From assembly GCF_012295575.1 (NCBI RefSeq), contig NZ_CP051180.1:3782001-3846000 (forward strand): 64,000 bases of DNA, written 5' to 3'. The first letter of the stretch is position 1. Every line of letters starts with the position of its first letter. The notes under the pieces were generated by a model. That model was given only the letters and a program-made list of their open reading frames with translations. It was not told the DNA's origin and ran no database searches. Below, one piece after another: positions 37,152-49,285 of the stretch. Source of the stretch: Ferrimonas lipolytica (GTDB lineage: Bacteria > Pseudomonadota > Gammaproteobacteria > Enterobacterales > Shewanellaceae). The position numbers were made by a program, and so were the translations under genes.

Positions 37152-39689
37152 TTAAAACAGCTCCTGTTCTTGTTCGAATACTGGATCCTCAGGTTGCACC
37201 GTTTCGATTAACTCCGTCGGTGCGGTACCTTCCATAAAGTACTCAAACATCGAGCTATCGTCGTTACGGTTAGATAGCTTGCCGGTGGCCATATCGATGC
37301 GAGCGGTAACGATCCCCTGTGGGATCTCGCTGTGTTCTTTGGGAATATCCACTAGGTAGCTGGCCATAAAGTGGTTCCACGCTGGGCCAGCGGACTTCGC
37401 GCCGGATTCAGCATTGGTGATTTGATTTTGCGGTGCGTTAGCGTTCCAGCTGGTGCGACCGAGCTTACGACCGTGATTGTCGAAGCCCATCCATGAAGTA
37501 GCTACTATCCCCGGAGCGTAACCAGAGAACCAGGTATCGCCGGCATCGTTGGTGGTACCGGTTTTGCCACCAATGTCTCGACGTTGCAGTAATCGCGCCG
37601 CACGCCATGCGGTACCATTCCAACCAGTACCTTTAGCCCAATCGCCACCGCCCCAGATAACAGATTGCATGGTTTGCCGGATCAGGAAGGCGTTCTGCTC
37701 ACTGATCACTCGTGGTGCCAGTAATTCTTGCGGCCATAAACATTGCTGCAGTAACGGCGCTGCGGCGTTGTCAGTCTGCTGACTCTGATTCGCTAAGGCT
37801 TGCTCACACTCACGGCAGGCGATCTGCGGTTGAGCCATCTCGAGGATGATCTCATTACGCCCTTCAATACGCTCAATAAAGTATGGCTCAATCAGAAAGC
37901 CACCATTTTTGAACGTGGCAAACCCGCGTACGTTCTCTAATGGCGTTGCTGAGGCAGAACCCAACGACAGTGATTCGTTACGAGGTAGTTCATTGCGCTC
38001 GAACCCAAACTTAGCAAGGTGGTCGATAAAGGTATCTATTCCGATTTGACGTATGGTTCGCACTGCCATCACGTTGATAGACTGCGCTAAGCCCTGACGC
38101 ACTCGGGTTGGGCCGGTATACACATCTGGCGAGTTACGCGGGCGCCATGCTGTGCCTTGGCTACGGTCCCACTTGGTGATAGGGGCATTGTTGACTAGTG
38201 AGGCCAAAGTAAAGCCATTGTTCAGCGCAGCAGAATAGAGGAACGGCTTGATGTTAGAGCCTAACTGACGTTTAGCCTGAGTAATGCGGTTGTATTGGCT
38301 CTGACCAAAGTCATAACCACCAATCAATGCTTGGATAGCACCATCAAACGGATCGATAGCGACAAACGCGTTACTTGCTTGTGGGATCTGAGCCAACATC
38401 CACTGGTCGTCCTGCTGGCGCAGCCAGACTTGCATGCCAGTAGCCAAGACATCTGCTGCGACTTTAGGGGCACGACCTTGGCGGGTATCGCTGATGAATG
38501 CTCGGGCCCATTTGATGCCATCCCAGCTCAGTTCGATACTGCTGCCATCAGCCACCATCGCAATAGCGGTTTTCTCATCCACTTGGGTAATAACAGCGGC
38601 CAGCAACTCGCGATGAGTATTGACTGTTTTAAGGTGTGCAACGATCTGCTGCTCTGGCCAAGGGTCATTATCGGCTGCCACAACCGTTGCATCGGTATCG
38701 GCACTAGCGGGTTGCCATAGTAAGGCTTCTGGACCACGGTAGCCGTGGCGCATGTCGTATGCGAACAGGTTATCTAGTACCGCTTTTTCAGCTTGTATCT
38801 GGGTGGTGGAATCGACTGTTAGGTAAACATTAAACCCTTGGGTGTACGCCGCTTCCTCTCCATATTGTGCCACCAATTGATCTCGGGCCATTTCGGCGAG
38901 GTGGGGAGCATATAATTCAATCTCAGCGCCATGATATTTGGCAGTAATTGCTGCTGCAGAGGCAGAATTGAATTCATCCTGACTAATGGCCCCGACGGCC
39001 ATCATTCGGCCGAGCACAACGTTACGTCGGTTTTTTGCTCGCTCTGGATTACGAATCGGGTTTGCTGCCGATGGTGCCTGAGGCAAACCGGCAATCATAG
39101 CCATCTGAGCCAAGGTAAGTTGGTTGATATCTTTACCGTAATACACTTGAGCAGCAGCGCCGACACCATAAGAGCGGTTACCTAAAAAGCTGCGATTCAA
39201 GTAAAGCTCAAGGATCTCTTCTTTATCAAGTAAACGCTCGATTTCGAGTGCAATAAAGATCTCTTTTACTTTACGAATGTAGGTTTTTTCACGAGTCAGG
39301 AAGAAGTTACGGGCTACCTGCATGGTGATGGTTGATGCCCCTTGAGCCTTACGGCCAGTGGTGACCAACACAAATGCGGCGCGAACGATGCCAATAGGAT
39401 CGATCCCTTTGTGCTCAAAGAAACGCGCGTCTTCGGTTGCCAATATGGCGTCGATAAGGGTCTGAGGTACTTCATCGTAGCGGACAGGGATCCGACGTTT
39501 TTCACCGAATTGCGAGATCAGTTTGCCGTCGGCGCTAAATACTCGCATTGGCGTTTGCAGTTGCACCGTTTTGAGTGAATCAACATCTGGTAGTTCAGGC
39601 GCAATTTTATAATAGAGGCCCACTAGCCCTAGTGCGCCAACGATGGCTAATAAGCAACACAGCGCTAGAAAGCGTTTAAACCACTTCAC
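37152..39689 (-). CDS. mrcA: Penicillin-binding protein 1A
   Basis: An 845-residue bifunctional peptidoglycan synthase with an N-terminal membrane helix (about 7-29). The GT51 domain carries EDARFFEHKG with the catalytic Glu and GASTITMQ. The transpeptidase domain has the SxxK serine in GSNIKPFLYSA, SxN in QSINVMAV, and KTG in GGKTGTTND. Between them is an OB-like insert typical of PBP1a. It is divergent from pilM, the usual Alteromonadales/Vibrio/Pseudomonas arrangement, and its partner LpoA is encoded at 54072-55892. Confidence 0.97.
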   Translation of the reverse strand: MKWFKRFLALCCLLAIVGALGLVGLYYKIAPELPDVDSLKTVQLQTPMRVFSADGKLISQFGEKRRIPVRYDEVPQTLIDAILATEDARFFEHKGIDPIGIVRAAFVLVTTGRKAQGASTITMQVARNFFLTREKTYIRKVKEIFIALEIERLLDKEEILELYLNRSFLGNRSYGVGAAAQVYYGKDINQLTLAQMAMIAGLPQAPSAANPIRNPERAKNRRNVVLGRMMAVGAISQDEFNSASAAAITAKYHGAEIELYAPHLAEMARDQLVAQYGEEAAYTQGFNVYLTVDSTTQIQAEKAVLDNLFAYDMRHGYRGPEALLWQPASADTDATVVAADNDPWPEQQIVAHLKTVNTHRELLAAVITQVDEKTAIAMVADGSSIELSWDGIKWARAFISDTRQGRAPKVAADVLATGMQVWLRQQDDQWMLAQIPQASNAFVAIDPFDGAIQALIGGYDFGQSQYNRITQAKRQLGSNIKPFLYSAALNNGFTLASLVNNAPITKWDRSQGTAWRPRNSPDVYTGPTRVRQGLAQSINVMAVRTIRQIGIDTFIDHLAKFGFERNELPRNESLSLGSASATPLENVRGFATFKNGGFLIEPYFIERIEGRNEIILEMAQPQIACRECEQALANQSQQTDNAAAPLLQQCLWPQELLAPRVISEQNAFLIRQTMQSVIWGGGDWAKGTGWNGTAWRAARLLQRRDIGGKTGTTNDAGDTWFSGYAPGIVATSWMGFDNHGRKLGRTSWNANAPQNQITNAESGAKSAGPAWNHFMASYLVDIPKEHSEIPQGIVTARIDMATGKLSNRNDDSSMFEYFMEGTAPTELIETVQPEDPVFEQEQELF

Positions 39690-39861
39690 TCAACAAATAC
39701 CCGCAAACCGATGTAATGGGTGCATTATACATTGTGAGATAGCTTTGCCTAACCAAAGCAGTCACCAGTAATACTATTTAAGATAATCAATGATTTGTTT
39801 AAATTATGTGATATGTTCATTAATTGATAATGCACAATTAACCAACAGGCAGGGATGAAGA

Positions 39862-40938
39862 ATGTTGGCTGACTGGTTTAAACCTAGTACCCCGAATATG
39901 GTCGGAGTGGACATCGGTACTCAGGAAGTAAAGGCAGTATTGCTTGCTGAGACTGCGGAGGGCTACGAGCTAGAAGGGGTTGCTCGTGTACCATTGCCTA
40001 AAGGTGCAGTGGTTGATCGCGAGATCCGTGATGCTGGAGCCGTTGCTGCTGCCATGCGTCAAGTTCGTAACGAAATGCCCAAAAGCGCCAAATATGGCGC
40101 CGCTTCCGTTTCTGGTTCGACCGTCATGACTAAAGTCATCTTTATGGATGCCAACCTATCCGATGAAGAGCTCGAAGCTCAGATTGTGATAGAGGCCGAT
40201 AGCCTCATTCCATACCCTCTTGATGACGTTAATATCGATTTTGAATCTCTCCGTACCAATGAAGAGACCAATAAGGTCGAGATCTTATTGGCGGCTTGCC
40301 GTGCGGATAACGTCGACTCTCGCGTAGATGCACTGGATGCCGCAGGTCTTGAAAGCCGAGTTATTGATGTTGAAGGTTATGCCCTTGGGCGCAGCTTTAA
40401 ATTGATTGCTGACCAATTACCAACCGCTGGCATTGGCCAAGTGGTTGGTGTGGTTGATTTGGGAGCCAGCATTACCACCTTTGCGGTCGTTGCTGATGGT
40501 GAAACCGTCTTTACTCGTGAACAGGCATTTGGCGGCGAACAATTTACTCAGTCGATTCTGGCCTACTACGGCATGAGCTACGAAGAAGCTGAACGAGCGA
40601 AGGTCAGTGGTGAGTTGCCTCGTAACTATATCTTCGAGGTATTGGCACCGTTTCAAACCCAATTACTGCAACAAATTCGTCGCACCATGCAGATTTGCGC
40701 TAATTCCACCAGCTATGAAAATATGGATAGCCTCATCTTATGCGGTGGCAGCGCCCAGATTGAAGGCTTAGCTAGCATGCTTAGTACCGAGTTAGGGATC
40801 CCAGTACACATTGCCGATCCCTTTATTGGTCGCTTGCGTGCCAATGAACAAATTCAGCAACGTGTTGGTGGTGAGATCTCACGCTATATGGTGGCGTGTG
40901 GCTTGGCATTAAGGAGCTTTGAATCATGGCACATATAA
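39862..40938 (+). CDS. pilM: Type IV pilus assembly protein PilM
   Basis: A 358-residue actin-like ATPase that sits on the cytoplasmic face of the inner membrane and binds the PilN N-terminus. The FtsA-like fold shows MVGVDIGTQEVKAV (phosphate 1) and VGVVDLGASITTF (phosphate 2). It starts after CAGGGATGAAGA. It overlaps pilN by 13 bp and opens the pilMNOPQ operon, divergent from mrcA. Confidence 0.95.
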   Translation: MLADWFKPSTPNMVGVDIGTQEVKAVLLAETAEGYELEGVARVPLPKGAVVDREIRDAGAVAAAMRQVRNEMPKSAKYGAASVSGSTVMTKVIFMDANLSDEELEAQIVIEADSLIPYPLDDVNIDFESLRTNEETNKVEILLAACRADNVDSRVDALDAAGLESRVIDVEGYALGRSFKLIADQLPTAGIGQVVGVVDLGASITTFAVVADGETVFTREQAFGGEQFTQSILAYYGMSYEEAERAKVSGELPRNYIFEVLAPFQTQLLQQIRRTMQICANSTSYENMDSLILCGGSAQIEGLASMLSTELGIPVHIADPFIGRLRANEQIQQRVGGEISRYMVACGLALRSFESWHI

Positions 40939-41522
40939 ACCTACTGCCCTGGCGTGAGGCGCAACGAGCACGGTTGAAGCAACAATATCTGGTTATCTTG
41001 GGGGTTGTTGCAGGGATCACCGTGATGGTAATGGTTGGTGCCACCATGTGGTTGACCCAGCTGCAACAAGATCAAAATAAACGTAACCAGTATCTGAAGT
41101 CGGAAATCGTTAAGTTAGATCGCCAAATCAAAGAGATCCGCTCCATTAAGGATCAAAAACAGCAACTCTTAACTCGTATCGACGTGATTCGCCAGCTGCA
41201 GCAGCAGCGACACGTGCCGGTACAGGTAATGAATGAGCTGGCGCGAGTGATGGTGCCTGGGGTGTACCTTACTCAGGTGCAGGTACGCGGTTCCAATGTT
41301 TCTATCCAAGGCTACTGTGATTCCAACAACCATTTAGCCAGTATGATGCGGCAAGTTGAAAGTGCACGTTGGCTGTCCGAGCCACGAGTGCATCAGATTG
41401 TGGCCTCCAAAGATAGCGATCTGCGTGAGAACGCTTTCAAACTCGATATGGTTGTATTGCCACTGGGTGATGGCCCGCTGGTACTTGAGGATGAACTTGT
41501 TGCCATTGCGGGGGACAGTTAA
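40926..41522 (+). CDS. pilN: Type IV pilus assembly protein PilN
   Basis: A 198-residue bitopic protein. Its N-terminal motif INLLPWRE is the PilM-binding peptide; a membrane helix (about 23-45), a coiled coil (47-85) and a periplasmic ferredoxin-like domain follow. The ATG lies inside pilM, with AAGGAG at 40911-40916. With PilO it forms the inner-membrane alignment complex. Confidence 0.94.
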   Translation: MAHINLLPWREAQRARLKQQYLVILGVVAGITVMVMVGATMWLTQLQQDQNKRNQYLKSEIVKLDRQIKEIRSIKDQKQQLLTRIDVIRQLQQQRHVPVQVMNELARVMVPGVYLTQVQVRGSNVSIQGYCDSNNHLASMMRQVESARWLSEPRVHQIVASKDSDLRENAFKLDMVVLPLGDGPLVLEDELVAIAGDS

Positions 41523-41524
41523 TC

Positions 41525-42127
41525 ATGGATTTTAACCAAATCAATGAGCTTGAACTCGAAAACGTCGGTTCCTGGCCTAAACCCGCCAAGGTTGTGCTAG
41601 CGCTGGTGATGGTAGTGTTACTTGGAGTGCTTGGTTACTACGCCGTTATCCAAGACTCGATTAAGCAGCTTGATAATTTAAAAACCAAAGAGGTTGAACT
41701 AAAAAACGAGTTTGAGCGCAAATATAAACTCGCCGCTAACCTGCCCAAGTATCGCGAGCAATTGGCGTTAATGGAACAGCAGTTCTCCGACTTGTTGACC
41801 ATGTTGCCGACTGCCACTGAGATGCCTGGCTTGCTCGACTCCGTTACTTACCTTGCAACAGACTCCAGCCTGCAGATCCAAAGCCTAAACTGGCGGCCTG
41901 AAGGTAAGAAAGAGTTCTATGTCGAGATGCCAATTGAGATGAAGCTAACCGGCGGTTACCACGACTTTGGTTCCTTTGCCTCTGGTGTTGCAGGGCTACC
42001 TCGTATCGTTAGCTTGCATGACTTCACGATGGTGCGCAGCGATGATGAACTGCTGCAAATGAGTGTTACGGCAAAAACCTATCGCTTCTCTGAGCCTAAA
42101 CCAGAGAATGCTAAGGGGGCAAAATGA
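41525..42127 (+). CDS. pilO: Type IV pilus assembly protein PilO
   Basis: A 200-residue bitopic protein with a cytoplasmic N-terminus, membrane helix (about 23-43), coiled coil (45-90) and periplasmic fold. It starts 2 bp after pilN and ends overlapping pilP by 4 bp. It heterodimerises with PilN in the pilus machine. Confidence 0.94.
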   Translation: MDFNQINELELENVGSWPKPAKVVLALVMVVLLGVLGYYAVIQDSIKQLDNLKTKEVELKNEFERKYKLAANLPKYREQLALMEQQFSDLLTMLPTATEMPGLLDSVTYLATDSSLQIQSLNWRPEGKKEFYVEMPIEMKLTGGYHDFGSFASGVAGLPRIVSLHDFTMVRSDDELLQMSVTAKTYRFSEPKPENAKGAK

Positions 42128-42639
42128 AGAAACTTGCAGTCGTAGTATCGAGCATGTTTTTGAGCGCTTGTACCAACAACCTTAACGATTTACATCAGTA
42201 CGTTGCTGAGGTGCAAGCAGATCCTGTTGTGTTTAATGAAACCACCCCTGAACCGCCAGAGATCACCGTCGTTCCTTACAGCGTGGCCGATTTGCGTAGC
42301 CCATTTCGCTATCAACGAGTGCGTTTAGATGAACGTGAAGGGGATAACCGTAACGATTGTCCGCAACCGGATCTGGAGCGAGAACGCGGTCCGCTTGAGG
42401 CTTACGGTGTGGATAGCTTCCGCCTTCGCGGTGTAATGCGGGATGACATCGAGCAATGGGCATTGTTGCAAAGCAGTGACGGTACCGTTTACTCAGTAAA
42501 ACAGGGTGACTATTTAGGGATGTTCCACGGCCAAGTTGAGTCAATCGGACAGGTTGAACTGGTTGTAGCGGAATGGATCCCTGATGGCCGAGGCTGCTGG
42601 ACCAAGCGTGAAACGCAATTGGCGATGGCGAATAACTAA
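42124..42639 (+). CDS. pilP: Type IV pilus lipoprotein PilP
   Basis: A 171-residue lipoprotein with lipobox FLSAC (Cys16), a flexible linker and a C-terminal beta domain (about 90-165, including FRLRGVM and DYLGMFHGQVESI). It bridges PilN/PilO to the secretin PilQ across the periplasm. It is translationally coupled to pilO (ATGA). Confidence 0.93.
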   Translation: MKKLAVVVSSMFLSACTNNLNDLHQYVAEVQADPVVFNETTPEPPEITVVPYSVADLRSPFRYQRVRLDEREGDNRNDCPQPDLERERGPLEAYGVDSFRLRGVMRDDIEQWALLQSSDGTVYSVKQGDYLGMFHGQVESIGQVELVVAEWIPDGRGCWTKRETQLAMANN

Positions 42640-42662
42640 ATTTTTTCCAAAAGGTAGAAACC

Positions 42663-44699
42663 ATGCAAGGACATAAATGGTTTTGCGGTCAGGCCAGCAC
42701 TTTGACGAACAAAATGTTGGCATTAGGGTTGTTGTGCGGGATGCAATCAACAGCTTGGGCAGGCGAATTAACCGATCTTAAATATCACAGTCAGGTGGGT
42801 ACACAGGTAGAGCTTGAGTTTACGTTTTCTGAACCGGTCGCTGAGCCAGAACTGTTGTTGGCAGCAGATCCCGCGCAGATAAAGCTCAACTTTAGTGGCC
42901 ATGATTCGGCGTTGGCGGTTAATACGGTTCCGGTAGATGCTAACGGTGTTGAAAAAATCTCCATCAGCGACACTGTTGACGGGGTCTATGCCAATATCTG
43001 GTTGGATCAAATCACCCCATACCAGACGCGAGTTGAAGGCGAAAAGTTTTACATCGTCTTAAACGATACCTCTGAAGTGGCCAGCACTGATTCAAAACGC
43101 GTGCAGGTTGAAGCGATAGATTTTCATCGCAGTGAAGGATCCGCAGGTGAACTGGTGTTGGACCTATCTAGTGCATCAACTGCAGTTCACCTTGAGCGCA
43201 GTGGTGCCGATCTGTTAGTGACGCTGTATAACGCCGATATCCCGACAGACCTACTTTATGTGGTTAACGTTGAAGACTTTAATACCCACGTTAAAGGGTT
43301 TGAAACCTTTCAAAAGGGCAACAATAGTCAGATTCGTCTAGATATGGGGGGGAGTTCGTTCGAGTACGATTATCACCAAGAGGGTGACAAATTCTATGTG
43401 GTGGTGAGCGAACCAGAGCAGCGTGTCGATCCTGAGAAGTCCTACAGCGGCAGTAAGTTGTCGATGAACTTCCAGGATATCCCAGTACGGACGGTGCTGC
43501 AGATCATTGCCGATCACAACAACTTCAACTTGGTCACCACAGATAACGTTAATGGCAACCTAACCCTTAATCTAGATGATGTGCCTTGGGATCAAGCGCT
43601 AGAGATGATACTTCGTATCAATGGCTTAGATAAACGTATTGAGGGCAATATCCTGTTGGTTGCGCCTCGACAAGAGTTGATTGCCCAAGAAACCGAGAAA
43701 CTTCGTCAACAGCAAGAAAGTACCGAAGTAGCGCCGTTATTCTCCGAGTATATTCAGGTCAACTACGCGAAGGCGACAGATTTAGCAGCATTGATGTCCA
43801 GTGATGGCGGTACGCTGTTATCGGACCGCGGTACTGTGTCTGTTGATGAACGTACCAATACTCTATTGATTCAAGATACTGCTGAGCGTCTTGAAGATAT
43901 CCAGCGCTTAGTCGATGTACTAGATGTGCCAATCAAGCAGGTGATCATCGAATCTCGGATGGTGACGATTCGCGATAACATCAAAGAAGAGCTTGGGGTG
44001 CGTTGGGGCATTACTGATGTGGCCGATAACGGCACCAGAGGGACCAGTGGTAGCTTGGATGGCCTAGATGGTTTGCTGCCTGACGGCGATGAAGTGAGCT
44101 TAGATGATCGGTTAAATGTTAACCTACCGGTTGCCGATCCGGCCGGTACCATTGCTTTCCAGCTGGCAAAGTTGAGCGATGGCACTATCTTAGACTTGGA
44201 ATTGTCCGCGTTGGAGCTGGAAAACAACGGTGAAGTTATCGCCAGCCCACGCTTAACCACGGCCAACCAGTTCACGGCTTCTATTGAGCAGGGTGTTGAG
44301 ATTCCATTTGTCGAATCGAGCTCTAGTGGTGCTACCTCCGTTGAGTTTAAGAAGGCGGTACTGAGCTTAACGGTTACCCCACAGATCACTCCTGATAACC
44401 GGATTGTATTGGATTTGACGGTCACCCAAGATACCCGTGGTGATACAGTGCAAACAGGGACAGGACCAGCGACAGCGATTGATACTCAACGTATTACTAC
44501 TCAGGTTCTGGCTAAAAATGGTGAAACCATTGTATTAGGTGGTATCTACCAGCAGCAGAATCAGAATGTGGTTACTAAAGTGCCGATTTTGGGTGACATC
44601 CCGTTTATGGGTTGGTTGTTCCGTACCACTAGCGATTTCTCGGAAAAGTCTGAATTATTGATTTTTGTGACCCCGAAAATCGTTATCGACCAATTCTAA
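42663..44699 (+). CDS. pilQ: Type IV pilus secretin PilQ
   Basis: A 678-residue outer-membrane secretin. A signal peptide ends near AWA (about residue 37). Two AMIN-type beta domains (about 40-135 and 140-255) precede the N0/STN domain (LSMNFQDIPVRTVLQIIADH), the N1 domain, and the C-terminal secretin gate with TPQITPDNRIVLDLTV and GGIYQQQ. It closes the pilMNOPQ operon; aroK follows 154 bp downstream after a hairpin. Confidence 0.96.
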   Translation: MQGHKWFCGQASTLTNKMLALGLLCGMQSTAWAGELTDLKYHSQVGTQVELEFTFSEPVAEPELLLAADPAQIKLNFSGHDSALAVNTVPVDANGVEKISISDTVDGVYANIWLDQITPYQTRVEGEKFYIVLNDTSEVASTDSKRVQVEAIDFHRSEGSAGELVLDLSSASTAVHLERSGADLLVTLYNADIPTDLLYVVNVEDFNTHVKGFETFQKGNNSQIRLDMGGSSFEYDYHQEGDKFYVVVSEPEQRVDPEKSYSGSKLSMNFQDIPVRTVLQIIADHNNFNLVTTDNVNGNLTLNLDDVPWDQALEMILRINGLDKRIEGNILLVAPRQELIAQETEKLRQQQESTEVAPLFSEYIQVNYAKATDLAALMSSDGGTLLSDRGTVSVDERTNTLLIQDTAERLEDIQRLVDVLDVPIKQVIIESRMVTIRDNIKEELGVRWGITDVADNGTRGTSGSLDGLDGLLPDGDEVSLDDRLNVNLPVADPAGTIAFQLAKLSDGTILDLELSALELENNGEVIASPRLTTANQFTASIEQGVEIPFVESSSSGATSVEFKKAVLSLTVTPQITPDNRIVLDLTVTQDTRGDTVQTGTGPATAIDTQRITTQVLAKNGETIVLGGIYQQQNQNVVTKVPILGDIPFMGWLFRTTSDFSEKSELLIFVTPKIVIDQF

Positions 44700-44704
44700 T
44701 TACG

Positions 44705-44732
44705 TAGAGGGCGGTATCTTCTGCCGCCCTCT
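44705..44732 (+). terminator. Hairpin after pilQ (terminator or attenuator)
   Basis: AGAGGGCGG-TATCTTCTG-CCGCCCTCT forms a 9-bp GC-rich stem. Only scattered T residues follow, so readthrough into aroK is possible. Confidence 0.6.
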
Positions 44733-44853
44733 ATTGCGTTGTTGTGTCATTCCCTGCGATAATCTGCCACCAAAATTAGCGTCAAAGTGGGTACTTTTCC
44801 GCCGCCGTGTACGGTGGTCGCTAAGTTAGTGTTTTACTAATTCGACTGTAGAA

Positions 44854-45369
44854 ATGGCTGAAAAAAGAAATATCTTCCTAGTAGGTCCAATGGGCGCTGG
44901 TAAAAGCACCATTGGTAGACACCTGGCTCAAATGCTGCACCTTGACTTTTTTGACTCAGATCATGAGATCGAAGCCCGTAGTGGTGCCGATATCTCATGG
45001 GTTTTTGACGTCGAAGGAGAAGAGGGTTTCCGTAAGCGCGAAGCCAAAGTAATTGACGATTTAACCGAAAAGCAAGGCATCGTACTCGCCACTGGTGGTG
45101 GTTCGGTGTTAAGTAAAGAGGTTCGTAACCGTTTGTCTGCTCGCGGTATCGTGGTGTACTTAGAAACTACCATCGATAAGCAAGTGGCTCGTACTCAACG
45201 CGATAAGCGTCGTCCACTGTTACAAGTAGATGAGCCACGCGACGTACTTGAGGGCTTGGCTGGCGAACGCAACCCTCTGTACGAAGAAGTATCAGACATC
45301 GTGGTACGAACTGATGATCAGAGCGCCAAAGTGGTTGCTAACATCATCATCGAACGCTTAGGGTTTTAA
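44854..45369 (+). CDS. aroK: Shikimate kinase I
   Basis: A 171-residue P-loop kinase that phosphorylates shikimate in aromatic amino-acid synthesis. Visible are [13 protein letters not shown] (Walker A), FFDSDHEIE (substrate aspartate) and ATGGGSV. Length matches AroK. It starts at ATG 44854, and aroB follows 21 bp after it; aroK-aroB-damX-dam is a conserved order. Confidence 0.95.
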   Translation: MAEKRNIFLVGPMGAGKSTIGRHLAQMLHLDFFDSDHEIEARSGADISWVFDVEGEEGFRKREAKVIDDLTEKQGIVLATGGGSVLSKEVRNRLSARGIVVYLETTIDKQVARTQRDKRRPLLQVDEPRDVLEGLAGERNPLYEEVSDIVVRTDDQSAKVVANIIIERLGF

Positions 45370-45390
45370 TCTGGCTGTCAGGAACAAGAG

Positions 45391-47927
<2,537 letters not shown>

Positions 47928-47961
47928 AATCACCGCCTTTACGGCAAATGAAGATCAGTAG

Positions 47962-48771
47962 ATGACCAAATCCAGAGCGTTTTTGAAATGGGCAGGGGGT
48001 AAATACAAGCTAGTGGACCAGATTGCCACTCGTTTGCCTGCTGCTACGCGCTTGGTTGAGCCGTTTGTTGGGGCGGGTTCGGTGTTCCTAAATACCGATT
48101 TTGACTCCTATCAGTTGAGCGACATTAACCCGGATCTGATTGGCCTTTATAACTCGTTGAAGCAGCGCCCAGATGCCTTCATCGATGATGCCCGCAAGTT
48201 CTTTGTCCCAGAAAACAATGATAAACAGGTGTATTACCACCTACGCTCGGAGTTTAATCAAACTACCGATGTGTGGGAACGTTCGTTGCTGTTTCTCTAT
48301 ATGAACCGATTTGGTTATAACGGCCTATGCCGTTACAACAAGAAGGGCGGCTTTAACGTACCGTTTGGTTCCTATAAAAAGCCATACTTCCCAGAGAAAG
48401 AGTTGTACTTCTTTGCTGAGAAAGCTCAACGCGCCAACTTTGTTTGTGAAGGCTACGCACAGTCATTTGCACGTGCCAAAGCGGGTGATGTGGTTTATTG
48501 CGATCCACCGTATTTGCCACTTTCAACCACTGCCAACTTCACCAGTTATGCCACCGGTGGATTTTCGCTGGATGATCAGGCGTTGCTGGCGGACTGTGCC
48601 GCGGATGCAGCAACTCGCGGTGTACCGGTGCTGATCAGTAATCATGATACGCCGTTGGCTCGTAAGCTTTATCATGAGTCAAAGATGGAAACCATTCAGG
48701 TGCAACGCTCGATTAGCCAAACGGCGACTGGTCGTAAAAAGGTGGATGAGTTATTTGCGCTGTATCGGTAA
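47962..48771 (+). CDS. dam: DNA adenine methylase (GATC)
   Basis: A 269-residue class alpha N6-adenine methyltransferase. The SAM motif is FLKWAGGKYKL with EPFVGAGSVF, and the catalytic motif is DPPY in VVYCDPPYLPL. The methylation of GATC guides mismatch repair and replication control. It follows damX, as in enterobacteria, Vibrio and Shewanella. Confidence 0.96.
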   Translation: MTKSRAFLKWAGGKYKLVDQIATRLPAATRLVEPFVGAGSVFLNTDFDSYQLSDINPDLIGLYNSLKQRPDAFIDDARKFFVPENNDKQVYYHLRSEFNQTTDVWERSLLFLYMNRFGYNGLCRYNKKGGFNVPFGSYKKPYFPEKELYFFAEKAQRANFVCEGYAQSFARAKAGDVVYCDPPYLPLSTTANFTSYATGGFSLDDQALLADCAADAATRGVPVLISNHDTPLARKLYHESKMETIQVQRSISQTATGRKKVDELFALYR

Positions 48772-48801
48772 CATTGTGAGCCGTAATTTAAGCTGCAGAT
48801 A

Positions 48802-48972
48802 TTAGGACAATACCCACTGTACGAGCGCGATCAGGCTAATTACAAAGATGATGATGGCGATGATACCAGTAGCGATAAACGGTAGTGGTGAGACTCGTTT
48901 GAAATCCCGCTGGCGGTTGGCTTCTGTTTGAACCCCAAATAGGGCCGCAAGAACGCTCAGCAGCGTTTGCAT
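48802..48972 (-). CDS. Small DUF2970-type membrane protein
   Basis: A 56-residue ORF reading MQTLLSVLAALFGVQTEANR, then RDFKRVSPLPFIATGI and one hydrophobic helix. FGVQ, NRxRDF and SPLPFI are the hallmarks of the DUF2970 family of one-helix proteins of unknown function. It starts 3 bp after the stop of the minus-strand gene at 48976, so the two are probably cotranscribed. Confidence 0.8.
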   Translation of the reverse strand: MQTLLSVLAALFGVQTEANRQRDFKRVSPLPFIATGIIAIIIFVISLIALVQWVLS

Positions 48973-48975
48973 CAG

Positions 48976-49206
48976 TTAGAAATGGTTGTCTTGACTTGGA
49001 TTGTGGAACAGCTCAAGCAGGTTAAAGAAGTGCAGCTGCCCATTGCCACCATTTACCAACCAGCTGATCCAGCCAACTTGGTTTTTTTGCATTTCGCATT
49101 GATTATTGAACAGGCATGACTCGCGAGTCGTTACCACCGACCCAATGATTAGGGCGGTTACAACGAGTGTTACCAACCAAGCTTTTTTCGATCCTAGAAT
49201 AGACAA
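48976..49206 (-). CDS. Hypothetical small membrane protein
   Basis: Not recognised. The product has one N-terminal helix (AWLVTLVVTALIIGSVV) followed by a short, probably periplasmic part with two cysteines (ESCLFNNQC). I favour a TTG start at 49206: AGGAGG lies 5 bp before it, and a TATAAT ends only 7 bp before the ATG at 49227, so that ATG would fall at or before the transcription start. With TTG the protein is 76 residues; with the ATG it is 83. It precedes the DUF2970 gene. Confidence 0.6.
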   Translation of the reverse strand: MSILGSKKAWLVTLVVTALIIGSVVTTRESCLFNNQCEMQKNQVGWISWLVNGGNGQLHFFNLLELFHNPSQDNHF

Positions 49207-49234
49207 AATCGCCTCCTGCGTGAGCATAGAGGCG

Positions 49235-49263
49235 ATTATAACAGTTCGTTATTTGTTTGACTA
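49235..49263 (-). promoter_or_regulatory. Putative promoter of the small membrane-protein pair
   Basis: On the minus strand a TAGTCA-like -35 and a perfect TATAAT are separated by 17 bp. The TATAAT sits right before the upstream ATG at 49227. Confidence 0.55.
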
Positions 49264-49285
49264 TAAAACGACCAGTAGGGGTTTA

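Noticed and set aside
43871-44425. 184-codon open frame on minus opposite pilQ
   Set aside because: Antisense shadow of the PilQ secretin domain, serine-rich and without a recognisable motif.
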